In this document: piece after piece, positions 25,587 through 35,561 of the stretch
Layout of the letters: each line of letters starts with the position of its first letter
How positions within the stretch are numbered: the first letter of the stretch is position 1
Source: Burkholderiales bacterium
GTDB lineage: Bacteria > Pseudomonadota > Gammaproteobacteria > Burkholderiales > SG8-39
Reading direction: 5' to 3'
Length of the DNA: 64,000 nt
Assembly (NCBI GenBank): GCA_020848075.1
Contig: JADLAV010000061.1
Location: forward strand, 1 to 64,000
The notes under the pieces: model-generated
The model's database searches: none
Seen by the model: only the letters and a program-made list of their open reading frames with translations
What the model was told of the DNA's origin: nothing
Program-made: the position numbers and the translations under genes

Positions 25587-27401
25587 GTGAATCCCACCGA
25601 CATCGGCAACCCCGACTACTTCCACAAGGTCGTCGATTGCCAGTGGGCATGCCCGTCCCACACGCCGGTTCCCGAGTACATCCGCCTGATCGCCGCGGGT
25701 CGCTACACCGACTCCTACCTCGTCAACTGGCGGTCCAACGTGTTCCCGGGCGTGCTCGGGCGCACCTGCGACCGGCCGTGCGAACCTGCGTGTCGCCGCG
25801 GCCGCGTGGAGAAGGAAGCGGTCGCCATCTGCCGGCTGAAGCGCGTGGCCGCGGATTTCAAGGACGATGTCCGGGCGCGCTTGCCGACCGCACCGAAGCA
25901 GAAGAACGGGAAGCGGGTCGCCTGCATCGGCGCCGGCCCCGCCTCGCTCACGGTTGCGCGCGACCTCATGCCGCATGGCTACCGGGTGGTGGTCTACGAC
26001 CAGGATCCGTTCGCCGGCGGGATGATCCGCACGCAGATCCCGCGCTTCCGCTTGCCGGAGTCGGTGATCGACGAGGAGATCGGCTATGTGCTGGACATGG
26101 GGGTCGAAACGCGCTTCGGCACCCGGATCGACTCGCTGAAGGGCATTCTCGCCGAGGGCTATGACGCGGTCTTCGTCGGGTGCGGCGCGCCGCGCGGCAA
26201 GGATCTCGAGATCCCGGGCCGCCGGGAGGCCGCTGCGCGCATCCACATCGGCATCGACTGGCTGGCGAGCGTGTCGTTCGGGCACGTCTCGTCGATCGGC
26301 AAGCGGGTGATCGTGCTCGGTGGCGGCAACACCGCGATGGACTGCTGCCGCACCGCGCGCCGCCTCGGCGGCGAGGACGTGAAGGTGATCGTGCGCTCCG
26401 GCTTCGAGGAGATGAAGGCCTCGCCGTGGGAAAAGGAGGACGCGATCGCCGAGGACATCCCGATCCTCAACTACCTGGTGCCGAAATCGATCAGCCATCA
26501 CGACGGCAGGCTGACCGGCGTGTGGTTCGAGCAGGTGCGCGCCGAGTACGACGCCAAGAGCCGGCGCCAGCTCGTGCCCACCGGCGAGCCGGACCGGCAT
26601 TTCGAGTGCGACGACGTGCTCGTCGCCATCGGCCAGGAAAACGCGTTTCCGTGGATCGAGCGCGATCTCGGCATCGAATTCGACCGGTGGGGCCTGCCCG
26701 TCCTCGACGCGACGACGCTCCAGTCCATCCACCCCCGGGTGTTCTTCGGCGGCGACGCCGCGTTCGGACCGAAGAACATCATCTGGGCCGTCGCGCACGG
26801 TCACGAGGCGGCGATCTCGATCGACAGGCTGTGCCACGGCGAGGACGTGCGCGAGCGACCGGCGCCGATGGTGAACCTCGTGAGCCAGAAGATGGGCATC
26901 CACGAGTGGAGCTACGACAACGAGATCTCCGCCGAGAAGCGCTACCGGGTGCATCACGCCGAGAAGCGCGTTGCCCTGAAGGACGTCAAGCTCGAGGTCG
27001 AGCTCGGCTTCGACCGCAAGCAGGCCTACCTGGAGGCGCAGCGCTGCCTCAACTGCGACGTGCAGACCGTGTTCAACGCGAAGCTCTGCATCGAGTGCGA
27101 TGCCTGCGTCGACATCTGCCCGATGGACTGCATCAACTTCACCCGGAACGGCGCGGAGGAAGACCTGCGCCAGCGCCTGATCGCGCCCGCGGTCAACCTC
27201 GCCCAGGACCTCTACGTGTCGGGCGCGCTCAAGACCGGGCGGGTGATGGCGAAGGACGAGGACGTCTGCCTGCACTGCGGGTTGTGCGCCGAGCGCTGCC
27301 CGACCGGTGCCTGGGACATGCAGAAGTTCCGGATCGACATGACACACGCGGGGCCGGCATGCCGCAGCCGAGAGCGATCGCGAGCGTTAACGACTTCGTA
27401 G
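25587..27401 (+). CDS. GltD-like FAD/NAD(P) oxidoreductase with ferredoxin domains (KorC-like)
   Basis: 604 residues, GTG start after AAGGAAGCGCG. N-terminal iron-sulfur domain as in glutamate synthase small subunit: DCQWACPSHTPV and TCDRPCEPACRRG. FAD-binding GAGPASLTVARDL (~113), NAD(P)-binding VLGGGNTAMDCCRTARRLGG (~242), then two [4Fe-4S] sites at the C-terminus: CIECDACVDICPMDC and CLHCGLCAERCPTGA. It probably passes electrons between NAD(P)H and ferredoxin for the 2-oxoacid oxidoreductase encoded next; Thauera aromatica korABC has the same three parts. The next gene starts 43 bp before this stop. Confidence 0.85.
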   Translation: MNPTDIGNPDYFHKVVDCQWACPSHTPVPEYIRLIAAGRYTDSYLVNWRSNVFPGVLGRTCDRPCEPACRRGRVEKEAVAICRLKRVAADFKDDVRARLPTAPKQKNGKRVACIGAGPASLTVARDLMPHGYRVVVYDQDPFAGGMIRTQIPRFRLPESVIDEEIGYVLDMGVETRFGTRIDSLKGILAEGYDAVFVGCGAPRGKDLEIPGRREAAARIHIGIDWLASVSFGHVSSIGKRVIVLGGGNTAMDCCRTARRLGGEDVKVIVRSGFEEMKASPWEKEDAIAEDIPILNYLVPKSISHHDGRLTGVWFEQVRAEYDAKSRRQLVPTGEPDRHFECDDVLVAIGQENAFPWIERDLGIEFDRWGLPVLDATTLQSIHPRVFFGGDAAFGPKNIIWAVAHGHEAAISIDRLCHGEDVRERPAPMVNLVSQKMGIHEWSYDNEISAEKRYRVHHAEKRVALKDVKLEVELGFDRKQAYLEAQRCLNCDVQTVFNAKLCIECDACVDICPMDCINFTRNGAEEDLRQRLIAPAVNLAQDLYVSGALKTGRVMAKDEDVCLHCGLCAERCPTGAWDMQKFRIDMTHAGPACRSRERSRALTTS

Positions 27402-29212
27402 TCAAGTTCGCCAACATCAACGGCTCCGGGTCGGCGTCGGCGAACGGCCTGTTCGCGCGCGCGATCATGCGGATGGGCATCCCGGTCGCATGCCGCAACA
27501 TCTTCCCGTCGAACATCCAGGGGCTGCCGACGTGGTACGAGGTGCGGGTGTGCGAGGCGGGCTGGCTCGGGCGCCGGGGCGGCGTGGACCTGATGGTCGC
27601 GATGAACCCGCAGACCTGGGACAAGGACGTCGCGTCGATCGACCCGGGCGGATACCTCTTCTACGACTCGTCCAAGCCGCTGCCGCCGTCGAAGTTCCGC
27701 GACGACGTCAACGTGATCGGCATGCCGATCACCGAGATCTGCAACAAGGCCTACACCGACGCGCGCCAGAAGCAGCTCTTCAAGAACATCATCTACGTCG
27801 GCGCCCTCTCGTCGCTCCTCGGCCTCGACCCGATCGAGGTGGAGAAGCTGATCGGCGAGGAGTTCCGCTCGAAGGCGAAGCTCATCGTGCCGAACGTGAA
27901 GGCCTTCCTGCTCGGGCGCGACTGGGCGCGCGAGCACCTGGCGGGCGTGCAGATGGGCCTCAAGCTGCAGCGCGCCGACAAGGTGAAGGACCGGATCTTC
28001 GTCGAAGGGAACAGCGCCGCCGCCCTCGGCGCCGTCTATGGCGGAGCCACCGTGTGCGCGTGGTATCCGATCACGCCGTCGACCTCGGTCGCCGAGGCGT
28101 TCATGCGCCACTGCGCGAAGCTGAGAACCGATCCCCAGACGGGCAAGGCGCGCTACGCGGTGGTGCAGACCGAGGACGAGCTCGCTTCGATCGGCGTGGT
28201 GATCGGCGCGGGTTGGAACGGCGCGCGCGCGTTCACCTGCACGTCCGGTCCGGGCGTCTCGCTCATGCAGGAGTTCCTCGGGCTCGCGTACTTCGCGGAG
28301 ATCCCGTCGGTGGTGTTCGACGTGCAGCGCGGCGGTCCCTCGACCGGCATGCCGACACGCACCCAGCAGTCGGACCTGCTCGCGTGCGCCTACGCCTCGC
28401 ACGGCGACACCAAGCACGTGCTGCTCTTCCCGGAGGACCCGCGCGAGTGCTTCGACCTGGGCGCGACCGCGTTCGACCTCGCGGACCGCCTGCAGACCCC
28501 GGTCTTCGTGATGATGGATCTCGACATCGGGATGAACGACTGGCTCTGCGAGCCGTTCGGCTGGGACGACTCGCGCCGCATGGACCGCGGCAAGGTCATG
28601 ACACGGGAGGCGCTCGAGGCCGGGAAGGAGTTCGGCCGCTATCTCGACGTCGACGGCGACGGCATTCCGTACCGGACCCATCCGGGCACGCACCCGGCGC
28701 GCGGCGCCTACTTCACGCGCGGCACCAGCAAGGACCGCTACGCCCGCTACAGCGAAGAAGGACCGATCTACGTCGACAACATGCAGCGCCTGCTGCAGAA
28801 GTTCGAGACCGCCCGCGAGATCGTGCCGCGGCCGGTGCGGGAGGACGCCGAGCGCAAGACGCAGTTCGGCGCCATCTACTTCGGCTCGAGCGCCGCGTCG
28901 ATGCGCGAGGCGCTCGAGGCGCTCCGCGGGCAGGGCATCCACCTCGATACGCTGCGCGTGCGGGCATTCCCGTTCCACGACGACGTGAGCGAGTTCATCG
29001 CCGACCACGGCCAGGTCTTCGTGGTCGAGCAGAACCGCGACGGCCAGATGCGGACGCTGCTCGTGAACGAGTGCGGGGTGGACCCGACGAAGCTGATCTC
29101 CGTGCTGAACTACGACGGCACGCCGATCACCGCCCGCTTCATCACGCGCGAGATCGCGGAAAAGGTCGGCGTGCTGACCCCGGTGCCGCTCAAGAAGCGG
29201 GTCGCGCGGTGA
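27359..29212 (+). CDS. korA: 2-oxoacid:ferredoxin oxidoreductase, fused gamma-alpha subunit
   Basis: 617 residues from the ATG at 27359 inside the end of the previous gene. Residues ~8-195 are the gamma (POR) domain: NINGSGSASANGLFARAI. From ~205 the alpha domain: VEGNSAAALGAVYGGATVCAWYPITPSTS, QTEDELASIGVVIGAGWNGARAF, TSGPGVSLMQEF. The combination and the beta subunit downstream indicate the 2-oxoglutarate (Kor) type, which makes succinyl-CoA and reduced ferredoxin from 2-oxoglutarate and CoA. Other 2-oxoacids remain possible. No separate delta ferredoxin subunit exists; the GltD-like partner carries those clusters. Confidence 0.9.
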   Translation: MPQPRAIASVNDFVVKFANINGSGSASANGLFARAIMRMGIPVACRNIFPSNIQGLPTWYEVRVCEAGWLGRRGGVDLMVAMNPQTWDKDVASIDPGGYLFYDSSKPLPPSKFRDDVNVIGMPITEICNKAYTDARQKQLFKNIIYVGALSSLLGLDPIEVEKLIGEEFRSKAKLIVPNVKAFLLGRDWAREHLAGVQMGLKLQRADKVKDRIFVEGNSAAALGAVYGGATVCAWYPITPSTSVAEAFMRHCAKLRTDPQTGKARYAVVQTEDELASIGVVIGAGWNGARAFTCTSGPGVSLMQEFLGLAYFAEIPSVVFDVQRGGPSTGMPTRTQQSDLLACAYASHGDTKHVLLFPEDPRECFDLGATAFDLADRLQTPVFVMMDLDIGMNDWLCEPFGWDDSRRMDRGKVMTREALEAGKEFGRYLDVDGDGIPYRTHPGTHPARGAYFTRGTSKDRYARYSEEGPIYVDNMQRLLQKFETAREIVPRPVREDAERKTQFGAIYFGSSAASMREALEALRGQGIHLDTLRVRAFPFHDDVSEFIADHGQVFVVEQNRDGQMRTLLVNECGVDPTKLISVLNYDGTPITARFITREIAEKVGVLTPVPLKKRVAR

Positions 29213-29293
29213 AGCCGTGAAACGCGAAGAGTGGAACGTGAAACGTGATGCGCGGCGGCGCCGCGCTCCCGTGACTCACCGTCCGGTGCCGAC

Positions 29294-30349
29294 ATGACCT
29301 ACCTCGCCAAGCCGAAGCTGCACCACCCGCGACTGCCGAAGAACGCGCTCGGTCATACCCGCCGCGACTACGAGGGCGCGGTCTCGACCCTCTGCGCCGG
29401 CTGCGGTCATGACTCGATCAGCGCCGCGATCGTCCAGGCCTGCTTCGAGCTCGACCTGCCGCCGCATCGCATCGCGAAGCTCTCCGGCATCGGCTGCTCC
29501 TCGAAGACGCCGACCTACTTCCTCGGGAACTCGCACGGCTTCAACAGCGTGCACGGGCGCATGCCGTCGGTGCTAACCGGCGCCAATCTCGCCAATCGCG
29601 AGCTCGTGTACATGGGCGTCTCCGGCGACGGCGACTCCGCGTCGATCGGGCTGGGGCAGTTCGCGCACTCGATCCGGCGTGCCGTGAACATGGTCTACGT
29701 GGTGATGAACAACGGCGTGTACGGGCTCACCAAGGGTCAATTCTCCGCCACCGCCGACAAGGGCTCGAAGTCGAAGCGCGGTGCCGTGAACACGGACGCG
29801 GCGATCGATCTCGTCGGGATGGCGCTGCAGCTCGGCGCGAGCTTCGTCGCGCGGAGCTTCTCGGGCGACAAGGCGCAGCTCGTGCCGCTCATCAAGGCGG
29901 CGATCCTGCATCGCGGGGCCGCACTGATCGACGTGATCAGCCCGTGCGTGGCGTTCAACAACCACGAAGGCTCGACCAAGAGCTTCGATTACGTACGCGC
30001 GCACAACGAAGCGGTGAACCGCCTCGACTTCATGGTCGAGCGTACTCCCATCGCCGTGGATTACGCACCTGGCACGGCGCGCGAGGTCGTGCAGCACGAC
30101 GGCTCGACGCTCCGCTTGCGCAAGCTCCACGATGACTACGACCCGGGTAACCGGATCGCGGCGATGACTTTCCTGCAGGAGCGGGCGGCGGCAGGGGAGA
30201 TCGTCACCGGCCTGCTGTACGTCGATCCGCAGGCGGGCGACCTGCACGAGAGCCTGAACACGGTCGACCAGCCGCTGAACGCGCTGGGCGACGCCGAGCT
30301 CGTCCCCGGCGCGGCCGCGCTCGAGGGCATCAACGCGAGCCTGCGGTAG
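29294..30349 (+). CDS. korB: 2-oxoacid:ferredoxin oxidoreductase beta subunit (TPP-binding)
   Basis: 351 residues. Cluster ligands in TLCAGCGHDSIS and GIGCSSKTP, thiamine diphosphate motif VSGDGDSASIGLGQF through NNGVYGLTKGQFS, and DVISPCVAFNNHEGSTKS. Completes the enzyme with the gamma-alpha subunit; the gap to korA is 81 bp, longer than elsewhere in the operon. C-terminal GEIVTGLLYVDPQAGDLHE is a common end of Kor beta subunits. Confidence 0.92.
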   Translation: MTYLAKPKLHHPRLPKNALGHTRRDYEGAVSTLCAGCGHDSISAAIVQACFELDLPPHRIAKLSGIGCSSKTPTYFLGNSHGFNSVHGRMPSVLTGANLANRELVYMGVSGDGDSASIGLGQFAHSIRRAVNMVYVVMNNGVYGLTKGQFSATADKGSKSKRGAVNTDAAIDLVGMALQLGASFVARSFSGDKAQLVPLIKAAILHRGAALIDVISPCVAFNNHEGSTKSFDYVRAHNEAVNRLDFMVERTPIAVDYAPGTAREVVQHDGSTLRLRKLHDDYDPGNRIAAMTFLQERAAAGEIVTGLLYVDPQAGDLHESLNTVDQPLNALGDAELVPGAAALEGINASLR

Positions 30350-30360
30350 GAGCTTTGCGC

Positions 30361-30376
30361 CGCGCCTTGAGGCGCG
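30361..30376. terminator. Hairpin between convergent korB and gntR
   Basis: CGCGCCT / AGGCGCG inverted repeat with a 2-base centre (about 6 effective base pairs), 12 bp after the korB stop. No T-run; weak candidate. Confidence 0.3.
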
Positions 30377-30432
30377 CTCGCTCCGAGCGGGCGTACCGGG
30401 GCGGTCGGACTCGGAAGCCGATCCGTCGCGGA

Positions 30433-31143
30433 TCAGGCGCCGGCAGCGGTCGCCGGCTCCGCCGCGCGCACTTTCGCGATCGCGGCACGCCCCTCAGTGA
30501 GATGCCGGTGCATCAGCTCGCCGGCGCACTCGGCATCGCGCGCGCGAATCGCCGCCACGATCGCGCGATGCTCGGTGAGCGATTGCTGGACGCGGCCGCG
30601 GGCGAGCAGGGAGTGATGCCGGGCGAGGCGCAGCGCCCGGCGCAGATCCTGGATCACCTGCGTGAGCCACCGATTGCCCGCGAGCTCCATGACTAGGCGG
30701 TGGAACTCCTGATTGGCCTCGAAGAACCGGTCGATGTCGCCTTTGGATGCGTGGGCCTCGAGCTTCTCGTGCACCGCCTCGAGGCGACGCAGGTCGGCGG
30801 GACCGGCTCTCAGCGTTGCCTCGACCGCGCAGCGGCTCTCGAGCAGCGCGAGCACCGGGAAGATGTCGTCGAGGTCCCGATCGGAGACCTCGGTCACGTA
30901 GCAGCCGCGGCGCGGCTTGAGCGTGACCATGCCTTCCGCGGCGAGGACCTTGAGCGCTTCGCGGAGCGGCGTGCGGCTGATGCCGTATTGCGCCGCGAGC
31001 GCTTGCTCGTCCAGCCACTGACCGGGCGCGAAGTCGTGTGCGAAGATGCGCTCGCGCAGGCGCGTCGCCACTTCCTCGTAGAGGGCGGAGCGGGGGATGG
31101 CCACGGCAGCCGGATGGCGGGCGCGCGAAGTCCTTGCATGCAT
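30433..31143 (-). CDS. GntR/FadR-family (FCD) transcriptional regulator
   Basis: 236 residues from the ATG at 31143; a GTG at 31104 is possible and would still leave the whole DNA-binding domain. Winged helix-turn-helix ~25-85 with ALAAQYGISRTPLREALKVL and GMVTLKPRRGCYVTEV. The FCD ligand domain (~95-225) keeps the metal-site residues Asp/His: FFEANQEFHRLVMELAGN, EHRAIVAAIRARD, HRHLTEG. FCD regulators sense organic acids or acyl-CoA. Divergent from methylmalonyl-CoA mutase over an 83-bp gap that holds a palindrome, so it most likely controls that operon and itself. The predicted transcript start lies only a few bases before the ATG. Confidence 0.88.
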   Translation of the reverse strand: MHARTSRARHPAAVAIPRSALYEEVATRLRERIFAHDFAPGQWLDEQALAAQYGISRTPLREALKVLAAEGMVTLKPRRGCYVTEVSDRDLDDIFPVLALLESRCAVEATLRAGPADLRRLEAVHEKLEAHASKGDIDRFFEANQEFHRLVMELAGNRWLTQVIQDLRRALRLARHHSLLARGRVQQSLTEHRAIVAAIRARDAECAGELMHRHLTEGRAAIAKVRAAEPATAAGA

Positions 31144-31163
31144 AATTATGAATACAGTATTAT
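31134..31163 (+). promoter_or_regulatory. Promoter of the methylmalonyl-CoA mutase operon
   Basis: TTGCAT (31134-31139), 18-bp spacer, TATTAT (31158-31163). The -10 box overlaps the palindrome AATACAGTATT, so a bound regulator would block it. Confidence 0.45.
31141..31161. promoter_or_regulatory. Candidate GntR operator (two adjoining palindromes)
   Basis: CATAATTATG (31141-31150) is followed directly by AATACAGTATT (31151-31161), a perfect 5-1-5 inverted repeat. This AT-rich island is unique in a ~70 percent GC surrounding and sits between the divergent gntR and mutase genes, as expected for a GntR/FCD operator. Confidence 0.55.
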
Positions 31164-31182
31164 CTGGCACGGTCGATGTCAA
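31154..31182 (-). promoter_or_regulatory. Promoter of gntR
   Basis: On the minus strand a perfect TTGACA (31182-31177), 17-bp spacer and TACTGT (31159-31154). The -10 overlaps the AATACAGTATT palindrome, which predicts autoregulation. Confidence 0.5.
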
Positions 31183-31226
31183 GGGTTCGCGCGTGTCGGC
31201 GCGGGCCGGCCGAGAGGGAACTCGCC

Positions 31227-33407
31227 ATGACGGACTCGTGCAAGCACGGTGCTGACGGCATCCGCACTTCCGCGGAGATCGCGACCTGGGAAGAGATCGC
31301 CGCGAAGTCCGCGCCCGACGGCGATCTCGGAAAGCTCGTCTGGCACACCCCGGAAGGCCTCGCGGTCAAGCCCCTCTACACGCGGCGCGATGTCGAGGGA
31401 CTCCCCTACGCCGACACGCTCCCGGGCTTCGAGCCCTTCGTCCGGGGTCCGCAGGCGACGATGTACGTGGGCCGGCCGTGGACGATCCGCCAGTACGCGG
31501 GCTTCTCGACCGCCGAAGACTCGAATGCCTTCTTCCGCCAGACGCTCGCCGGCGGCGGGCAGGGCGTCTCGGTCGCCTTCGATCTCGCCACGCACCGGGG
31601 CTACGACTCCGACCACCCGCGCGTGACCGGCGACGTCGGCAAGGCGGGCGTCGCCATCGACTCGGTCGAGGATATGAAGATCCTGTTCGACGGCATCCCG
31701 CTCGACCGGGTGTCGGTCTCGATGACCATGAACGGGGCGGTGCTGCCCGTGCTGGCCGGCTACATCGTCGCGGCCGAGGAGCAGGGGGTGGCGCAATCCG
31801 CGCTCTCGGGGACCATCCAGAACGACATCCTGAAAGAGTTCATGGTCCGCAACACCTACATCTACCCGCCCGCGCCTTCGATGCGCATCGTCGCCGACAT
31901 CATCGAGTACACGGCGGCGCACATGCCGAAGTTCAACTCGATCTCGATCTCGGGCTATCACCTGCAGGAGGCCGGCGCGACGCAGGCGCTCGAGCTCGCC
32001 TTCACGCTCGCCGACGGCAAGGAATACGTCAAGACGGCGATCGCGCGCGGCATGGACGTGGACGACTTCGCCGGAAGACTGTCCTTCTTCTTCTGCCTCG
32101 GCATGAACTTCTATCTGGAGGTCGCGAAGCTGCGCGCCGCCCGCCTGTTGTGGTGGCGGATCATGCAGGGCTTCGCGCCGAAGAGCCCGCGCTCGATGAT
32201 GCTGCGCACGCACTGCCAGACCTCCGGCTGGTCGCTGACCGAGCAGGATCCCTACAACAACATCGTCCGCACCGCGATCGAGGCCATGGCCGGCGTGTTC
32301 GGCGGGACGCAGTCGCTGCACACCAACTCGTTCGACGAGGCGATCGCGCTGCCCTCGGACTTCTCGGCGCGCATCGCGCGGAACACGCAGCTCGTCATCC
32401 AGGAGGAGACCCACATCCGCGACGTGGTCGATCCGTGGGCGGGTTCGTACATGATGGAGCGCCTCACCCAGTCGCTCGCCGACGCGGCCTGGGCGATCAT
32501 CGAGGAGGTCGACCGCATGGGCGGGATGACGAGGGCGGTCGAATCGGGCTGGGCCAAGCTGCGCATCGAGCAGTGCGCCGCCGAGAAGCAGGCACGCATC
32601 GACCGCGGCGAGGACGTCATCGTCGGGGTGAACAAGTACCGGCCGGAGCAGGAAGCGCGGATCGACGTGAGGGAGGTCGACAACACCGCGGTGCGCGATG
32701 CGCAGATCGCGCGCCTCGCGAAAGTGCGCTCGCGCCGCGCTCCGGCCGCAGTGCAGGCCGCGCTCGATGCGCTCGCGCAGGCGGCTGAATCGGGGAACGG
32801 CAACCTCCTCGAGCTCGCCATCAAGGCGGTGCGTGCGCGGGCGACGGTGGGCGAGGTGTCCAGCGCACTCGAGAGGGTCTGGGGGCGCTTCAAGGCCGAC
32901 ACGCAGAGCGTATCGGGCGTCTATGGCGCGGCCTTCACCGATGATGCCGAGTGGAAGGCGCTGCAGGCCGAGGTGGCCAAGTTCGGCGAGAAGGAGGGAC
33001 GTCGGCCGCGGGTGATGGTTGCCAAACTCGGCCAGGACGGCCACGACCGCGGCGCCAAGGTCGTCGCAACCGCGTTCGCGGATCTGGGCTTCGACGTCGA
33101 CATCGGCCCGCTCTTCCAGACGCCGGAAGAGGCCGCGCGCCAGGCGATCGAGAACGACGTGCACGCGATCGGCGTCTCTACGCTCGCGGCCGGCCACAAG
33201 ACGCTGGTCCCCGCGCTCATCGCCGCGCTGCAGGCGCAGGGCGCGGAGGACATCGCCGTGTTCGTCGGCGGCGTGGTGCCGGCGCGGGACTACGACTTCC
33301 TTGCCCGGGCGGGCGTGAAGGGCGTGTTCGGCCCCGGGACGCCGATCCCGGAGGCGGCGCGGAAGGTGCTCGCCGCGATCCGCGGGGCGCGCGTCGCGAC
33401 CGTCTGA
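31227..33407 (+). CDS. scpA: Methylmalonyl-CoA mutase (single-chain, B12-dependent)
   Basis: 726 residues from the ATG with GAGAGGGA upstream; an in-frame ATG at 31176 is too close to the promoter. Catalytic barrel ~30-560 with [33 protein letters not shown], and [19 protein letters not shown]. The C-terminal B12 domain carries DGHDRGAKV with cobalt-ligand His606 and [10 protein letters not shown]. Interconverts methylmalonyl-CoA and succinyl-CoA. The usual chaperone gene meaB is not next to it; instead a 49-codon frame and the carboxylase genes follow. Confidence 0.95.
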   Translation: MTDSCKHGADGIRTSAEIATWEEIAAKSAPDGDLGKLVWHTPEGLAVKPLYTRRDVEGLPYADTLPGFEPFVRGPQATMYVGRPWTIRQYAGFSTAEDSNAFFRQTLAGGGQGVSVAFDLATHRGYDSDHPRVTGDVGKAGVAIDSVEDMKILFDGIPLDRVSVSMTMNGAVLPVLAGYIVAAEEQGVAQSALSGTIQNDILKEFMVRNTYIYPPAPSMRIVADIIEYTAAHMPKFNSISISGYHLQEAGATQALELAFTLADGKEYVKTAIARGMDVDDFAGRLSFFFCLGMNFYLEVAKLRAARLLWWRIMQGFAPKSPRSMMLRTHCQTSGWSLTEQDPYNNIVRTAIEAMAGVFGGTQSLHTNSFDEAIALPSDFSARIARNTQLVIQEETHIRDVVDPWAGSYMMERLTQSLADAAWAIIEEVDRMGGMTRAVESGWAKLRIEQCAAEKQARIDRGEDVIVGVNKYRPEQEARIDVREVDNTAVRDAQIARLAKVRSRRAPAAVQAALDALAQAAESGNGNLLELAIKAVRARATVGEVSSALERVWGRFKADTQSVSGVYGAAFTDDAEWKALQAEVAKFGEKEGRRPRVMVAKLGQDGHDRGAKVVATAFADLGFDVDIGPLFQTPEEAARQAIENDVHAIGVSTLAAGHKTLVPALIAALQAQGAEDIAVFVGGVVPARDYDFLARAGVKGVFGPGTPIPEAARKVLAAIRGARVATV

Positions 33408-33444
33408 TGCGCAGCCAGCGCGCGAGATTTGCGAGGAGCTCACC

Positions 33445-33594
33445 ATGCTGCGACCGTCCTCGCCGCACCGGCAGCCGTTGGCGCTCGGATTGAGGCGGCG
33501 ACTCGACCGGCTCACCGTCGCGGCGGCATCAGGCGCCGTCACGCCGGCCGCCGCGGCGAGCCGGTTGCCGGGAATAGCGGAGCACGAGAGGTAA
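33445..33594 (+). CDS. Possible small protein between mutase and carboxylase genes
   Basis: 49 residues. Its ATG has an excellent GCGAGGAG 5 bp upstream, and it ends 19 bp before the carboxylase gene. The product is basic at the start ([15 protein letters not shown]), then Ala-rich ([19 protein letters not shown]). It is not like the actinobacterial carboxylase epsilon subunit nor the MeaB C-terminus as far as I can see. Either a true short gene or the scar of a lost meaB. Confidence 0.4.
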   Translation: MLRPSSPHRQPLALGLRRRLDRLTVAAASGAVTPAAAASRLPGIAEHER

Positions 33595-33613
33595 CTCGCA
33601 TATCGGGGGAGCG

Positions 33614-35146
33614 ATGCAGGAGATCATCGGACAACTGGCGGAGAAGCGCGAAGCAGCCCGCTTGGGCGGCGGTGAGAGCCGCATCGCGGCGCAGCACGCG
33701 AAGGGCAAGCTCACCGCCCGCGAGCGCATCGAGATCCTCCTCGACCCGGGGAGCTTCGAGGAGTGGGACATGTTCGTCGAGCACCGCTGCGCCGATTTCG
33801 GGATGGCGGACCAGAAGGTGCCCGGCGACGGGGTCGTGACCGGTCACGGCACGATCAACGGACGGCTCGTGTTCCTGTTCAGCCAGGACTTCACGGTCTT
33901 CGGCGGATCGCTCTCCGAGGCGCACGCCGAGAAGATCTGCAAGGTCATGGACCATGCGATGCGGGTCGGGGCGCCGGTCATCGGCCTGAACGACTCCGGC
34001 GGCGCGCGCATCCAGGAAGGCGTCGCGTCGCTCGGCGGCTACGCCGATGTGTTCCAGCGCAACGTCCTCGCCTCGGGGGTGATTCCGCAGCTCTCGCTCA
34101 TCATGGGGCCGTGCGCGGGCGGGGCGGTCTACTCGCCGGCGATGACGGACTTCATCCTCATGGTGAAGGACTCGTCCTACATGTTCGTCACCGGGCCCGA
34201 GGTGGTGAAGACGGTCACGCACGAGGAAGTGACCGCGGAGGAGCTCGGGGGCGCGGTCACGCACACCACCCGATCGGGCGTCGCCGACCTCGCCTTCGAG
34301 AACGACGTCGAGGCGCTGATGATCACGCGGCGCCTGGTGAGCTACCTGCCGCCGAGCAACCGCGAGAAGCCGCCGACCATACCGACCGAGGATCCGGCCG
34401 ATCGCTGCGACGCCTCCCTCGACACGCTGGTGCCCGACAATCCGAACAAGCCGTACGACATCAAGGAGCTCATCTTCAAGGTCGTCGACGAGTACGACTT
34501 CTTCGAGCTCCAGCCCGACCATGCCAAGAACATCGTGATCGGCTTCGGGCACATGGACGGGCAGCCGATCGGCATCGTCGCCAATCAGCCGCTGGTGCTC
34601 GCCGGGTGCCTGGACATCAAGTCCTCGATCAAGGCCGCGCGCTTCGTGCGCTTCTGCGATGCGTTCAACATTCCGATCGTGACCTTCGTCGACGTGCCCG
34701 GATTCATGCCCGGCACTTCGCAGGAGTACGGCGGGATCATCAAGCACGGGGCGAAGCTCCTCTACGCGTACGCCGAGGCGACGGTGCCCAAGGTGACGGT
34801 GATCACGCGCAAGGCGTACGGCGGCGCCTACGACGTCATGAGCTCGAAGCACCTGCGCGGCGACGTGAACTTCGCCTGGCCGTCGGCGGAGATCGCGGTG
34901 ATGGGGCCGAAGGGCGCGGTCGAGATCATCTTCCGCAAGGACATCGGCGATGCGCAGAAGATCGCCGAGCGCACCGACGAGTACCGCAGGAAGTTCGCCA
35001 ACCCGTTCATCGCCGGCCACCGGGGTTTCATCGACGACGTGATCCAGCCGCGCGAGACACGCAAGCGCATCTGCCGCTCGCTGAAGGTGCTGCGCGACAA
35101 GCGGCTCGAGAATCCGTGGCGCAAGCACGGGAACATGCCGCTGTGA
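33614..35146 (+). CDS. pccB: Propionyl-CoA carboxylase beta (carboxyltransferase) subunit
   Basis: 510 residues, complete crotonase-fold carboxyltransferase. [20 protein letters not shown] at the start; acyl-CoA oxyanion glycines in [21 protein letters not shown] and [16 protein letters not shown]; carboxybiotin site in [21 protein letters not shown] and [13 protein letters not shown]. An Asp at the substrate-pocket position is usual for PccB, but specificity for propionyl- versus other acyl-CoA is not proved. Transfers CO2 from biotin to propionyl-CoA to make methylmalonyl-CoA, substrate of the mutase pathway upstream. Confidence 0.92.
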   Translation: MQEIIGQLAEKREAARLGGGESRIAAQHAKGKLTARERIEILLDPGSFEEWDMFVEHRCADFGMADQKVPGDGVVTGHGTINGRLVFLFSQDFTVFGGSLSEAHAEKICKVMDHAMRVGAPVIGLNDSGGARIQEGVASLGGYADVFQRNVLASGVIPQLSLIMGPCAGGAVYSPAMTDFILMVKDSSYMFVTGPEVVKTVTHEEVTAEELGGAVTHTTRSGVADLAFENDVEALMITRRLVSYLPPSNREKPPTIPTEDPADRCDASLDTLVPDNPNKPYDIKELIFKVVDEYDFFELQPDHAKNIVIGFGHMDGQPIGIVANQPLVLAGCLDIKSSIKAARFVRFCDAFNIPIVTFVDVPGFMPGTSQEYGGIIKHGAKLLYAYAEATVPKVTVITRKAYGGAYDVMSSKHLRGDVNFAWPSAEIAVMGPKGAVEIIFRKDIGDAQKIAERTDEYRRKFANPFIAGHRGFIDDVIQPRETRKRICRSLKVLRDKRLENPWRKHGNMPL

Positions 35147-35293
35147 GGACGCAGTGACGGTGGCCGCGACAATCGGGTGTGGGGCGCGCCGTGGCGCGGC
35201 CGATGCATGGTGCCGCAGGTCTCTTTCCCCTCCTCCCCGAGGGCGAGTTCGGGGTTTCGAAGAACGCGCCTGCGCGCGTTCGAGCCGACGAGC

Positions 35294-35319
35294 GCCACCG
35301 GCGATGCAGCGCCGGTGGC
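35294..35319. repeat. Perfect 10-bp hairpin downstream of pccB
   Basis: GCCACCGGCG, 6-base loop, CGCCGGTGGC. No T-run follows, so termination is doubtful; RNA stabilising or pausing is possible. Confidence 0.7.
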
Positions 35320-35379
35320 CGGCCGGGGCGCCGGCGAAGCCGGCGGGGTGGTGCGCGCATAATCGCACGGTGCACAGGG

Positions 35380-35561
35380 CGAGGCGGTCTGCGGCGGGCT
35401 CATGGTGCCGCAAATCGCGTCGCCGAGCTCAGGGAGGGAGCGGAAGGGTCCCCTTCCCTTCCTTGGCCGGTTTGCTGCGGCCGGTCAACACACGACCAGT
35501 CACAACAAACCACCCGCTTCACGGCGACTGCGGCACAAATCGCCCACCGCAGACCGCCTCG
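35380..35561. repeat. Inverted repeat pair with 142-bp centre
   Basis: The arm at 35380-35399 (CGAGGCGGTCTGCGGCGGGC) and the arm at 35542-35561 are reverse complements at 19 of 20 positions. The centre has no gene. This resembles the termini of a small non-autonomous mobile element, but no target-site duplication is obvious. Confidence 0.7.

Noticed and set aside
26180-27358. N-terminal extension of the korA frame upstream of 27359
   Set aside because: It lies inside the KorC-like gene in another frame and lacks any oxidoreductase similarity; the conserved gamma domain starts right after the ATG at 27359.
31165-31181. A second TGGCACG as a sigma-54 promoter for the mutase operon
   Set aside because: The -12 element is missing (ATGTC where TTGCA/T is needed).
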